Origin: Streptomyces termitum
Lineage (GTDB): Bacteria; Actinomycetota; Actinomycetes; Streptomycetales; Streptomycetaceae
DNA: 64,000 bases
Assembly (NCBI RefSeq): GCF_014650175.1
Contig: NZ_BMUL01000017.1
Span: forward strand, 1 to 64,000
Reading direction: 5' to 3'
Below, piece after piece: positions 9,848 to 17,720 of this stretch. Every line of letters starts with the position of its first letter. The stretch's first letter is position 1. Under the pieces are notes generated by a model, which saw nothing but the letters and a program-made list of their open reading frames with translations, did not search any database and was not told the DNA's origin. Made by a program: the position numbers and the translations under genes.

Positions 9848-11010
9848 CGCCGTCCCCTTCCGCTCATGCCGAGGCGGGCGCGGGCGACGATCTCCCGCTG
9901 CACCTCGCTGACCCCGCCGCCGAAGGTGTTGATCTGGGCGGCGCGGTTCATCCGCTCCAGCTCGCCGCCGTCGACCGCGCCCGGCGATCCCGCCCGTACG
10001 GTCCCCGCATCGCCCGCGATCTCCTGGCAGATCCGGTACACCTCGACCGCCGACTCGGTGCCCGCGAACTTCACCCCGCTGGCGTCGCCGGGGCTCAGCC
10101 GGCCGGCCCCGACCTCGCCCACCAACCGCCAGTTGAGGAGACGGGTCGCCGCCAGCCGGGCGTGCGCCTCGGCGGCCCGGACGCGCACCCAGGGCTCGTC
10201 GATCCGGCGGGCGCCGGTCGCCGGATCGGGGGTGCGGGCGCGGTCCAGCGCGGCGGCGAAGAAGTCCTCGGCCTGCATGCCGATCGCGGCCAGCGCGACC
10301 CGCTCGTGGTTGAGCTGGTTGGTGATGAGCCCCCAGCCGCCGTGCTCCTCGCCGACGAGGTTCCCGGCCGGGACGCGCACGCCGTCGTAGTAGGTGGCGG
10401 TGGTGGTGAGGCCGCCGACGGTCTCGATCGGGGTCCAGGAGAAGCCCGGGGCGTCGGTGGGCACGAGGACGATGGAGATGCCCCGGTGCGGGGGCGCCCC
10501 GGGGTCGGTGCGGCAGGCCAGCCAGATCCAGTCGGCGTTCTGCGCGTTCGAGGTGAAGACCTTCTGCCCGTCGACGACCCAGGAGTCGCCGTCGCGGACG
10601 GCCCGGGTCCGCAGCGAGGCCAGGTCGGTGCCCGCCTCGGGCTCGCTGTAGCCGATGGCGAAGACGGTCTCGCCGCGCAGGATGCCGGGCAGCAGGGCGG
10701 CCTTCTGCTCCTCGGTGCCGTACCGCATGAGGGTGGGGCCGACGGTGTTGAGGGTGACCATCGAGACGGGGGCGCCGGCCCGGTACGCCTCGTCGAAGAA
10801 GACGAACTGCTCGTCGGGGCCGCGCCCCTGCCCGCCGTACTCCTCCGGCCAGCCGAGGCCGAGGAGGCCGTCGGCGCCGATCCTCCGGAGCAGCCGGCGC
10901 TGGGCCGGGCCGTCGCCGGACGGGGGCGGCCCGTCGGGCATCGTCTCGCGGAAGTACGCGCGGAGTTCGGCGCGCAGCCGGAGCTGCCGCTCGGTCGGGG
11001 CGAGGTGCAC
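9844..11010 (-). CDS. acyl-CoA dehydrogenase (ChsE2/FadE29-like subunit), first gene of igr-like operon
   Basis: A 388-residue acyl-CoA dehydrogenase from a GTG start (VHLAPTERQ). It carries GWPEEYGGQG, the FAD/substrate motif AIGYSEPEAGTDLASL, VDGQKVFTSNAQNADWIWLACR and NQLNHERVALAA, all characteristic of FadE29/ChsE2. It therefore likely supplies the complete flavin site of a heterotetramer with the FadE28-like protein two genes downstream. An earlier in-frame start would place the operator inside the coding region, so the GTG at 11010 is preferred. A CTGAC-N5-GTCAG operator lies about 35 bp upstream. It is the promoter-proximal gene of a five-gene operon. Confidence 0.9.
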   Translation of the reverse strand: MHLAPTERQLRLRAELRAYFRETMPDGPPPSGDGPAQRRLLRRIGADGLLGLGWPEEYGGQGRGPDEQFVFFDEAYRAGAPVSMVTLNTVGPTLMRYGTEEQKAALLPGILRGETVFAIGYSEPEAGTDLASLRTRAVRDGDSWVVDGQKVFTSNAQNADWIWLACRTDPGAPPHRGISIVLVPTDAPGFSWTPIETVGGLTTTATYYDGVRVPAGNLVGEEHGGWGLITNQLNHERVALAAIGMQAEDFFAAALDRARTPDPATGARRIDEPWVRVRAAEAHARLAATRLLNWRLVGEVGAGRLSPGDASGVKFAGTESAVEVYRICQEIAGDAGTVRAGSPGAVDGGELERMNRAAQINTFGGGVSEVQREIVARARLGMSGRGRR

Positions 11011-11043
11011 GGGACGGCCTCCCGAGGGGGACGATGGAGGTTT

Positions 11044-11058
11044 CTGACTGTCCGTCAG
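11044..11058. promoter_or_regulatory. operator CTGAC-N5-GTCAG (copy 1)
   Basis: CTGACTGTCCGTCAG, a perfect 5-bp-arm inverted repeat just upstream of the igr-like operon. The same 15-bp architecture recurs twice upstream of the DoxX/amidohydrolase pair (16071-16085 and 16169-16183). Most likely a TetR-family operator. Confidence 0.65.
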
Positions 11059-11103
11059 ATACCTCCGTCGTGTCAAGGCGCACCCGGGAAACGGACCGGC
11101 GGG

Positions 11104-11189
11104 CCGGGGGCGGTCGGAGGATGCCACGGGAGAACACGGCGGCGGCCCGGGGGCGGTCGGAGGGTGCCACGGGAGAACACGGCGGCGGC
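11104..11189. repeat. 43-bp tandem duplication
   Basis: 11104-11146 and 11147-11189 are the same apart from one A/G difference. The unit begins CCGGGGGCGGTCGGAGG. The second copy supplies the left arm of the adjacent hairpin. Confidence 0.85.
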
Positions 11190-11228
11190 CCGCGCGCCGG
11201 TACCGAAGTACCGCCGCACGGGCCGCCG
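11183..11228 (-). terminator. nested hairpin terminator of the small secreted protein gene
   Basis: CGGCGGCCCG (11183-11192) pairs with CGGGCCGCCG (11219-11228), enclosing an inner GGTAC-CGAA-GTACC hairpin. It lies about 60 bp past the stop of the minus-strand gene at 11286. Confidence 0.6.
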
Positions 11229-11285
11229 TTCACCTCGTGGTCACGCCCCCTCGGACCGCCCCCTCGGGCCGGTCCCCCGGGGTCG

Positions 11286-11591
11286 TCACCACCACGGGAG
11301 GAAGTTGACGGTGTTGTTCGCCTGGGAGATGTGGGTGAAGGCGGAGCCGTTCACGCTGGCCGTGTTGTTCTGGTTGGAGGCACCGGAACCGGTCGCCACC
11401 TGCTGTGTGGTGGTCGCGTTGCCGTTGTTGCTGCCGCCCACGCCGCTGCCGATGATCGTGGCGACGCTCGTGTTCGATCCGTCGTCCGCGAAGCCGCCGT
11501 TGTCGGCCTGGGCCACGCCGCCGAAGAGGGCGGCGGCGAGCGGCAGGGCGGCGGCGAAGGCAACGATGCGGGCGGTACGGATGCTTGCCAT
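11286..11591 (-). CDS. small secreted Asn/Thr/Gly/Ser-rich protein
   Basis: A 101-residue protein with a clear Sec signal peptide (MASIRTARIV..., cleavage likely after GVAQA, residue 29). The mature 72 residues carry repeated Asn/Gln/Gly/Ser stretches (SNNGN, TTTQQ, SNQNN, QANNTVNF) and end in LPWW. No Cys is present. GGAGG stands 6-7 nt before the ATG. The gene is monocistronic, with a strong downstream hairpin and a long 5' region. The composition resembles surface or amyloid-prone proteins, but it lacks the chaplin and rodlin signatures known from Streptomyces aerial hyphae, so no function is assigned. Confidence 0.8.
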   Translation of the reverse strand: MASIRTARIVAFAAALPLAAALFGGVAQADNGGFADDGSNTSVATIIGSGVGGSNNGNATTTQQVATGSGASNQNNTASVNGSAFTHISQANNTVNFLPWW

Positions 11592-12199
11592 GTCTGTTCC
11601 TCCGGGAACTGAAGACTGAGTGCTACGCAGGGTGCTGCGAAGGAAAAACCGGGACTCGCCCGTTGTACGAAAGCCGTGAACCACGGCCCTGACCAAGGAG
11701 GTCGGCCCTCCGCCCCGGTCGTTCTCTGCTCGACGTCGCGACACCAGAATTGCCCACCGAATCCCCGGCGAACCACACCGGACGGTCCGATTCCCCCTCA
11801 AGCGTGAGGACAAGCCGATAAACCCCTCACCACCGAGAACTCCCAGTTCGGGGGCGGGACGGCGGGCCCGGAGACCCCGGAACCGGTACGCCGCAAGAGA
11901 GGAAGCGTTCCGCCACCCCCTCCGGAAAAACGGACCACGGGAACGCGCGAGCCCCGCACGGTCCCGAACGGAAGAGGAGGGAGAGGAAAAGGCTTTCGAG
12001 CGGGGTGCCGCGAAAAGCCTCCGCTCGCACCCGCCGATCACGAGAAGGGCTCCGCCTTTCCGGCGCCCGCGCGCCAGGGGAGCCCTTCTGTTCGGCCGCG
12101 TCACCGACCTCTTCGGCCCGCGCCCGCGCGGGGGGGGCGCCCGGTCGAGCCGGACGTGTAGATGACGCTTCGGCCCGCGCCCGCGCGCGAGGGGAGCGG
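11592..12199. other. 608-bp intergenic region without a gene; contains hairpins
   Basis: It lies between the small secreted protein gene and the macrodomain gene, both on the minus strand, so it holds the 5' region of the first and the 3' region of the second. Reading frames here lack codon-position bias and start signals. It contains the terminator at 12043-12089, a weaker inverted repeat at about 11989-12030, and a 19-bp direct repeat (TTCGGCCCGCGCCCGCGCG) near 12112 and 12170. Confidence 0.6.
12043..12089 (-). terminator. terminator after the macrodomain gene
   Basis: AGAAGGGCTCC (12043-12053) pairs perfectly with GGAGCCCTTCT (12079-12089). The loop holds a second GGCGC/GCGCC stem. It lies about 110 bp downstream of the macrodomain stop. 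Confidence 0.6.
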
Positions 12200-12847
12200 C
12201 TACGCCTTCCCCGCGTCGCCCCCGTCGGCCTCACCGGTCTCGCCGACCTCCCCGGCCTCGCCGGTCTTCCCCGCGCCCTCCGCGCCGTTCGCGTCCTTCG
12301 CCGCGCCGTCCGCGACGGCCGCCGCGTCCTCCGCGACGGCCGCCGCGAAGGAGGCGTACGCGGTCGTGTCGAAGAGGACGAAGCGAACCTCCTCGACCGC
12401 CGTGCCCGCCGCCTCCGCCTCCCGCACCGCACGGACCGCGATCCGCGCACCGTCGTCGAGCGGCCAGCCGTAGACGCCCGTGGAGACGGCCGGGAAGGCG
12501 ACCGTACGGTCCCCCAACTCGTCGGCCACCCGGAGCGATTCGCGGTAGCAGGAGGCCAGCAGCCCGGACCGGTCCTCGTCCGCCGACCAGACCGGCCCCA
12601 CGGTGTGGATCACGTGCCGCGCCGGCAGCCGCCCGGCCGTGGTCGCGACCGCGCGCCCGGTGGCCAGCCCCTTGCCGTAGTGGGAGCGGCGCAGCTCCCG
12701 GCAGGCGGCGAGGATCTCCGGGCCGCCCTTCCGGTGGATGGCGCCGTCCACCCCGCCGCCGCCGAGCAGGGAGGAGTTCGCGGCGTTGACCACGGCGTCC
12801 GCCGCCTGGGCGGTGATGTCCCCCCGCACGAGCACGATCCTGACCAC
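12200..12847 (-). CDS. macrodomain protein (ADP-ribosyl / O-acetyl-ADP-ribose hydrolase, YmdB type)
   Basis: A 215-residue protein whose first 165 residues form a macrodomain: VRGDITAQAADAVVNAANSS, LGGGGVDGAIHRKGG, HVIHTVGPVW and FPAVSTGVYGWP are the classic ADP-ribose-binding loops, including the catalytic Asn-Ala-Ala-Asn and Gly-Gly-Gly-Val segments. The family hydrolyses O-acetyl-ADP-ribose, ADP-ribose-1''-phosphate or protein ADP-ribose esters. The C-terminal 50 residues are Ala/Glu/Gly-rich and probably disordered. The GTG at 12847 is preferred over farther upstream starts because GGAGGG precedes it by about 5 nt. It appears monocistronic. Confidence 0.88.
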   Translation of the reverse strand: MVRIVLVRGDITAQAADAVVNAANSSLLGGGGVDGAIHRKGGPEILAACRELRRSHYGKGLATGRAVATTAGRLPARHVIHTVGPVWSADEDRSGLLASCYRESLRVADELGDRTVAFPAVSTGVYGWPLDDGARIAVRAVREAEAAGTAVEEVRFVLFDTTAYASFAAAVAEDAAAVADGAAKDANGAEGAGKTGEAGEVGETGEADGGDAGKA

Positions 12848-13296
12848 GAAACCCTCCACGCCGTCGCGTACGGCGCCTTCCGGCGCCCGAGCCGGTGCCC
12901 CGGCACTCCGGAGCTCCCGCATCGTCGCGGAAGCCCACCGGCGAAGGACACCGCTTTTACCACTCCACCGGCCCGCGAAACCCCTCCCGGGACCCGAAAC
13001 GGCCCGCGCCCGGGGCAATGCATACCTACGGGCCGTCACGGAGGACGCGGTGTCACACGTACGAGTGGGTGTTCCGGCCCCTGCGGGACGCCCCCGCGGC
13101 TCCCCGCCCCGGCCCCGGCGCCCGTGCCCCACCGCCCCGGTGGGAGAGGCGAAATGGCCGGTCCGGCGGCTTCTTTCGCCCCGCAAGCGAAAGGAGATAT
13201 GCGCGTGTCTAAGCCCCACACCTCCGCCTAAATTATTGAGAATGTCACCTACTGCCCCAGTTGAAACCCAGAAGTTCCATCGTCTAGGAGCGTGGC
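12848..13296. other. 449-bp divergent intergenic region, no gene seen
   Basis: Lies between the macrodomain gene and the plus-strand gene at 13297. The last 70 bp are AT-richer (TAAATTATTGAGAATG near 13229-13244), probably the promoter of the 13297 gene, and AGGAG precedes its ATG. Open frames across the rest show no convincing codon bias. Confidence 0.5.
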
Positions 13297-14925
13297 ATGC
13301 AGACTCGCAGGTGGCTCCCCGACCAGCCCACCCTCATCGGCCGCCACGACTGGCCGGACGAGATGGACGAGGGAACCCATCTGCGGCTGCGGGCCGGCGC
13401 CCTGGTCGTGCTCGACCGGCGCGCGTGGCGGGTCCTGGAGATCACCGGATACCCCGGCGAGCGCTGGCCCGAGGCGTACGAGAAGGCGTGGCGCGACCAC
13501 GTCGAACTCTGGTGGCACGCCAACGAACTGCGGCGCTTCAACAACCAGCCGGTCAAGCCGGCCTCCGACCGCACCGACTTCTACAAGCGGCCGGTGGTCC
13601 TGGTCCTCCGCGACGAGAACCTGCCCCGCTCCGCGCCGAAGCACTGGTGCGCGCCCGCCAGTCAGGACTGGCAGGTCCTGCCCGAGCACTACGCGGTCTG
13701 CCGGGCCTGCGGCGAACTCCCGCCCTGCCACCACGGCGAGTACTCCCCCGAGGGCGGCCCCCGCGTCCCCGAGCAGAGCGGCGGCATCCCGCTGCTCGTG
13801 CCGGAGGGCTGCTGCATGGGCTGCGCCGAGCAGATCAAGCCGCGCATGCGGACCGTCCGCTTCCCCGGGCCGAACCTCTGGTACCCGGACCTGGGCGAGG
13901 ACACGGCGGTCTTCCACGCCCGCGCCACCTGCGAGGACCAGGTCGCGCACTACCGCGCGCAGTGGCAGAGCGAGTACCCGCAGCCGGCCGCGCACCCCGG
14001 CACCCCGGCCTTCCCCGGCTTCGACCACCTCTTCCTCCCCCGAGCCCGCCACACCCACGAGGCCCCCCAGCCCCTCCAGTCCCCGCAGTCCCCGCAGCCT
14101 CTCCTGGCTCCCCAGACTCCGCAGGCCCCTCATCCCTTCCAGGCGCCCCAGTCTCCGCAGGCCCTCCAGGCGCCCCAGACTCCGTCCCTCCGGACCCAGC
14201 AGCCTTCACAGACCCTCCAGGCCCCTCAATCCCCCCAGCCCCTCCAGTCCCCGCAAGCCCTCCTGGCTCCTCTGGCTCCTCCGGCCCCGCAGCCCTCGCA
14301 GGCCCCCCTGATCCCCCAGGCCCCGCAGGCCCCGGAGACCCCGATGGCGTACGGCCACCTCACGGTCCCCCCGCACCCCCAGCCCCACATCCCGTCCCAC
14401 ACACCCGCCCACGCGTCGGCCCACGTTCCGTCGCCCTCCCCGGCCCACGCCCAGGGCCCGACGGCGCCGCACCCGCAAGAGGACCCGCAGGCCACCGCCC
14501 CCTTCCCCTCGGCGGCCTTCCCCCAGCCCACCCCGCCCCGGCCCTCCTTCGCACCGCCCTCCTTCGAGGAACACCGCCCGGACCCCACCGAGCAGTACCC
14601 CTTCCCGGCCCCTTCTTCCGCCCCGTCCGCATCCCCGGAGACCGATCCCGCATCGGCCTTCCCGACGACCTCCCCCACAGCCACGGACACGGCCACGGCG
14701 ACAGCCACGGCCGCCGCCACCGCCGCGTCCTCCCTGGCGGAGTCGTTCGGGGACGCGGCACCGGCGGTCCGGGCCGCGGAGGAGCTGAGCCGCTCGCTCA
14801 CCTCCCCGCCGGCCTTCCACAACGCCGAGCAGGCGGCCCGGGTGATCGAGGAACTCACGGCGGCGGTCCGGAACATCGCCCTCTGCCTGAACAGCCCCCA
14901 GGCCCGCAGCCACCCCCACGCCTAG
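13297..14925 (+). CDS. uncharacterised protein: Cys/Trp-rich N-terminal domain, long Pro-Gln repeat region
   Basis: A 542-residue protein I do not recognise. Residues 1-240 look globular, with many Trp and Arg. They carry a Cys cluster (CRACGELPPCHHGE about residue 133, then GCCMGCAEQIKPRMR about 170) that could bind zinc. Residues about 250-350 consist of degenerate QAPQ/QSPQ/QTPQ units, and 350-460 are Pro/Ala/Ser/His-rich and disordered. The last 60 residues are helical (AEELSRSLTSPPAF... ARVIEELTAAVRNIALCLNS). AGGAG lies 7 nt before the ATG. The gene is convergent with, and overlaps by 4 bp, the gene ending at 14922. No membrane segment or signal peptide. Confidence 0.75.
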   Translation: MQTRRWLPDQPTLIGRHDWPDEMDEGTHLRLRAGALVVLDRRAWRVLEITGYPGERWPEAYEKAWRDHVELWWHANELRRFNNQPVKPASDRTDFYKRPVVLVLRDENLPRSAPKHWCAPASQDWQVLPEHYAVCRACGELPPCHHGEYSPEGGPRVPEQSGGIPLLVPEGCCMGCAEQIKPRMRTVRFPGPNLWYPDLGEDTAVFHARATCEDQVAHYRAQWQSEYPQPAAHPGTPAFPGFDHLFLPRARHTHEAPQPLQSPQSPQPLLAPQTPQAPHPFQAPQSPQALQAPQTPSLRTQQPSQTLQAPQSPQPLQSPQALLAPLAPPAPQPSQAPLIPQAPQAPETPMAYGHLTVPPHPQPHIPSHTPAHASAHVPSPSPAHAQGPTAPHPQEDPQATAPFPSAAFPQPTPPRPSFAPPSFEEHRPDPTEQYPFPAPSSAPSASPETDPASAFPTTSPTATDTATATATAAATAASSLAESFGDAAPAVRAAEELSRSLTSPPAFHNAEQAARVIEELTAAVRNIALCLNSPQARSHPHA

Positions 14926-15299
14926 GCGTCCCCGGCCACCACGACCTGGTACTCGTCCTCGTAGAGGACCCGGCCGGGGTCCGAGGACTCGCGGCGGCGG
15001 CACACGACACCATGGGCGGCCAGGAGTTCCAGGTAACCGTCGACGCGCGCGATGAGTTCGTGTGCGGAGGTCTTGAACCAGGCGACGGCCCCAGGATGCT
15101 CCCGGGGGTCGTAGACACTCGGGTCGACGTGGGTCGGGTTGGGGTAACGGGCGTCGTACCAGTCGTTGTTGGCCCGCCAGAAGCGGTACTGCTCCTCGGT
15201 CAACCGCCCCTGCGCGGCCAGCTCGTTGGCGAGCACGAACACCCCGGGAAAGTGCCCCCGCTCATGCCGCACCACCCCTTCGAACCGCACATACGCCAC
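14922..15299 (-). CDS. uncharacterised 125-residue protein
   Basis: From a GTG at 15299 with GGAG about 6 nt upstream, the product begins VAYVRFEGVVRHERGHFPGVFVLANELA and runs without low-complexity sequence to VVVAGDA. It contains an aromatic helix (LTEEQYRFWRANNDWYDARYPNP) and a helix-turn-helix-like SAHELIARVDGYLELLAAHG. It looks soluble; no catalytic motif is recognisable. Its 3' end overlaps the convergent 13297 gene by 4 bp. tRNA-Ser lies 117 bp upstream on the same strand. A longer frame to 15440 would run through the tRNA 3' end, so the shorter start is chosen. Confidence 0.7.
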   Translation of the reverse strand: MAYVRFEGVVRHERGHFPGVFVLANELAAQGRLTEEQYRFWRANNDWYDARYPNPTHVDPSVYDPREHPGAVAWFKTSAHELIARVDGYLELLAAHGVVCRRRESSDPGRVLYEDEYQVVVAGDA

Positions 15300-15415
15300 C
15301 CGCTCCGCCCCCACACCCACCCCTCCCTCTCGCCCTCCCCGGGACCGTACGACGAAGGGGTGCCCCTGATCCGGGACACCCCTTCCGGCCGGTGCGCACG
15401 CGCCCTGGCCCACTG

Positions 15416-15502
15416 CGGTGGGTGTGGGATTTGAACCCACGGAGACATCGCTGCCTCGACGGTTTTCAAGACCGTTCCCTTAGGCCGCTCGGGCAACCCA
15501 CC
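15416..15502 (-). tRNA. tRNA-Ser (anticodon UGA)
   Basis: Read on the minus strand the 87-nt sequence starts GGTGGGTTGCCCGAGCGG, has the anticodon arm GGTCTTGAAAACC (anticodon TGA), a long class II variable arm, the T-loop GGGTTCAAATCCC and an acceptor stem closing with ACCCACC plus discriminator G. All stems pair. CCA is not encoded. Confidence 0.97.
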
Positions 15503-15598
15503 CACGCCCCGCCGCACCCGGCACGGAGCGGCTACAGCCTACCGGCTGCCCGCACACCCCGTGCCGGGCCGGGCCGCCGGGCGGGTGGGGCGCCGGGG

Positions 15599-16048
15599 TC
15601 ACGGGAAGAGGCCCAGAGCCGCGTCCAGCGACCACGTCTGCCAGGACAGGGTGAAGAAGCCGACGGACGAGATCAGCGCCATCATGAGGTTCTGGCCCTG
15701 CTCGCCCCAGTCGTGGATCATCAGGACCAGGTAGATCAGGTTGAGGGCCAGGCCGGCGAGCAGGGCGATCGGTGTCAGGAAGCCGAGGACCAGGCCGAGG
15801 CCGAGGGCGAGCTCCGCGTGGGCGACGAGGTGGGCCATCAGCCGGGGGCGGGGCTTCACCACGAGGTCGAAGCCCCGGCGCACGACGTCCCAGCGGTGTT
15901 CGGCCGCCACGCCCGCCGCCCAGCGGATGCCGCCGCCCGCGAACCAGTCCTTCTTGTCCTTGTGCCGCCAGCTCTCCAGCCACCACAGGCCGAGTCCGAT
16001 CCGGAGGACGGCTGTCCACTGGGCTCCGTCGAGCCAGAGCGTTTCCAT
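15599..16048 (-). CDS. DoxX-family membrane protein
   Basis: A 149-residue protein with about four hydrophobic helices (AVLRIGLGLWWLES, HLVAHAELALGLGLVLGF, IALLAGLALNLIYLVLMI, LMMALISSVGFFTL) and the charged loop RHKDKKDWFAGGGIRW, which fits the DoxX/DoxD-like family of quinone-linked membrane proteins. The start METLWLDG at 16048 lies just downstream of a CTGAC-N5-GTCAG operator. It is transcribed divergently from the amidohydrolase gene, and the two probably share control. Its biochemical role is not established. Confidence 0.85.
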   Translation of the reverse strand: METLWLDGAQWTAVLRIGLGLWWLESWRHKDKKDWFAGGGIRWAAGVAAEHRWDVVRRGFDLVVKPRPRLMAHLVAHAELALGLGLVLGFLTPIALLAGLALNLIYLVLMIHDWGEQGQNLMMALISSVGFFTLSWQTWSLDAALGLFP

Positions 16049-16070
16049 CGGGCTCCTTCCGACACCGATT

Positions 16071-16085
16071 CTGACGATGCGTCAG
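16071..16085. promoter_or_regulatory. operator CTGAC-N5-GTCAG (copy 2)
   Basis: CTGACGATGCGTCAG, a perfect 5-bp-arm palindrome about 25 bp upstream of the DoxX-family start, in the divergent promoter region. Confidence 0.65.
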
Positions 16086-16168
16086 TTCAGCGGATCGGCG
16101 CTCATCTGACAAGAGGTGCCGTCGCCGCGTCAGCCTTGCCGCTTGCGGGGGTTCGCCATAACCTCCAA

Positions 16169-16183
16169 CTGACGGATCGTCAG
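16169..16183. promoter_or_regulatory. operator CTGAC-N5-GTCAG (copy 3)
   Basis: CTGACGGATCGTCAG, about 42 bp upstream of the amidohydrolase start. Copies 2 and 3 are 98 bp apart centre to centre, so each divergent gene has its own site. Confidence 0.65.
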
Positions 16184-16224
16184 ATTCTTGCCGGGAGACC
16201 GGCGAACGGCAGGGGGTAAGCGAC

Positions 16225-17466
16225 GTGGCCACCGACGACAGCGGCACCATGGATCTCCCGAAGGTGATCAGCGTGGACGATCACGTGATCGAACCCGCCC
16301 ACCTCTTCGAGACCTGGCTGCCGCGCAAGTACCGCGACCGGGGACCGAAACCCTTCACCGCCGGCATCGGGGAGCTGGAGTACGTCGGCGGCAAGTACCG
16401 CTTCACGACCGACCCCGAGGGCCAGCTCACCGACTGGTGGCGGTACGAGGACGGGATCTTCCCGTACAAGCGGATCATCGCCGCGGTCGGGTTCTCCCGG
16501 GACGAGATGACGCTGGACGGGATCACCCGGGAGCAGATGCGGCGGGGGTGCTGGGACCCGAAGGCGCGGCTCGCCGACATGGACATGAACCACGTGGAGG
16601 CCAGCCTGTGCTTCCCGACGTTCCCGCGCTTCTGCGGCCAGACGTTCGCGGAGGCCCGGGACAAGGAGGTCGCCCTGGCGTGCGTGCGCGCGTACAACGA
16701 CTGGATGGTGGAGGAGTGGTGCGGTGACAGCGGCGGCCGGCTGATCCCGCTCTGCCTGATCCCCCTGTGGGACGTCGAACTGGCCGTGGCGGAGATCCGG
16801 CGCAACGCCGCGCGCGGGGTGCGGGCGGTGACGTTCTCGGAGATCCCGACCTACCTGGGACTGCCGTCGATCCACTCCGGGTACTGGGACCCGTTCTTCG
16901 CCGCCTGCGAGGAGACGGGGACGGTGGTGAACATGCACATCGGGTCGAGCAGCCAGATGCCCGCGGCGTCGCCGGACGCGCCGCCCGCGGTGCAGGCGGC
17001 GCTGAGCTTCAACAATGCGATGGCCTCGATGATGGACTTCCTGTTCAGCGGGGTCCTGGTGAAGTTCCCGAGGCTGAAGCTGGCGTACAGCGAGGGCCAG
17101 ATGGGGTGGATCCCGTACGCCCTGGAGCGCGCGGACGACGTGTGGGAGGAGCACCGGGCCTGGGGCGGGGTCCGCGACCTGATCCCCGAGCCCCCGTCCC
17201 TGTACTACTACCGGCAGATCTTCTGCTGCTTCTTCCGCGACAAGCACGGCATCGAGGCCATCGAGACCGTCGGCGTCGACAACGCCACCTTCGAGACCGA
17301 CTACCCCCACGTCGACTCGACCTGGCCGCACACCAGGCAGGTCGCGGCGGACCACGTCGCCGGACTCCCCGACGAGGTCGTCTACAAGCTGCTGCGGGGC
17401 AACGCCATCCGCATGCTCGACCTCCCCTTCGACCGGGGCCGCGTCCCCGCACCGGGCACCCGCTGA
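16225..17466 (+). CDS. amidohydrolase-2 family metal-dependent hydrolase/decarboxylase
   Basis: A 413-residue protein of the amidohydrolase-related (ACMSD-like) TIM-barrel family. Motifs are VDDHVIEPAHLF near the N-terminus (metal-binding His), NMHIGSSS (second His, about residue 235) and ETDYPHVDSTWPHT (catalytic Asp, about residue 355). The GTG start at 16225 has AGGGGG 8 nt upstream. Members decarboxylate or hydrolyse aromatic or cyclic acids; the substrate is unknown. It is divergent from the DoxX gene and carries the same operator as the igr-like operon, suggesting a step in the same catabolic programme. That link is inference from the shared site. Confidence 0.87.
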   Translation: MATDDSGTMDLPKVISVDDHVIEPAHLFETWLPRKYRDRGPKPFTAGIGELEYVGGKYRFTTDPEGQLTDWWRYEDGIFPYKRIIAAVGFSRDEMTLDGITREQMRRGCWDPKARLADMDMNHVEASLCFPTFPRFCGQTFAEARDKEVALACVRAYNDWMVEEWCGDSGGRLIPLCLIPLWDVELAVAEIRRNAARGVRAVTFSEIPTYLGLPSIHSGYWDPFFAACEETGTVVNMHIGSSSQMPAASPDAPPAVQAALSFNNAMASMMDFLFSGVLVKFPRLKLAYSEGQMGWIPYALERADDVWEEHRAWGGVRDLIPEPPSLYYYRQIFCCFFRDKHGIEAIETVGVDNATFETDYPHVDSTWPHTRQVAADHVAGLPDEVVYKLLRGNAIRMLDLPFDRGRVPAPGTR

Positions 17467-17720
17467 CCGACACCCGCCGGCCGCCGACCACCGACCGGCA
17501 CCCGGCACCCGCGGCCCGGCGGCCGTACCGACCACGGCGGCCGCCGGACCGCTCCGGAGGGGGCGGGACGGCGGGGATGATCTTGTGGTGGTTCGCGGTG
17601 ATGGGTGGCGGAGCGCCCGGTGGATCCGGAGTGCCCCGGGTGCCTGAAGATCATCCGAATGGCCGGGTTAGAGTCCGCTCACGGCATTCCGCTTCCGCGA
17701 GAAGAACTGAGGGACACACG

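Noticed and set aside
11286..11591. Chaplin or rodlin identity for the small secreted protein
   Set aside because: The chaplin domain with its two Cys and the rodlin pattern are both absent.
15416..15502. tRNA-Ser as an integration site
   Set aside because: No integrase, excisionase or duplicated tRNA 3' end is visible on either side.
16278..16291. CGATCACGTGATCG, a perfect 14-bp palindrome inside the amidohydrolase gene, as a parS or operator
   Set aside because: It encodes the conserved Asp-Asp-His-Val-Ile segment and differs from parS at the flanking positions.
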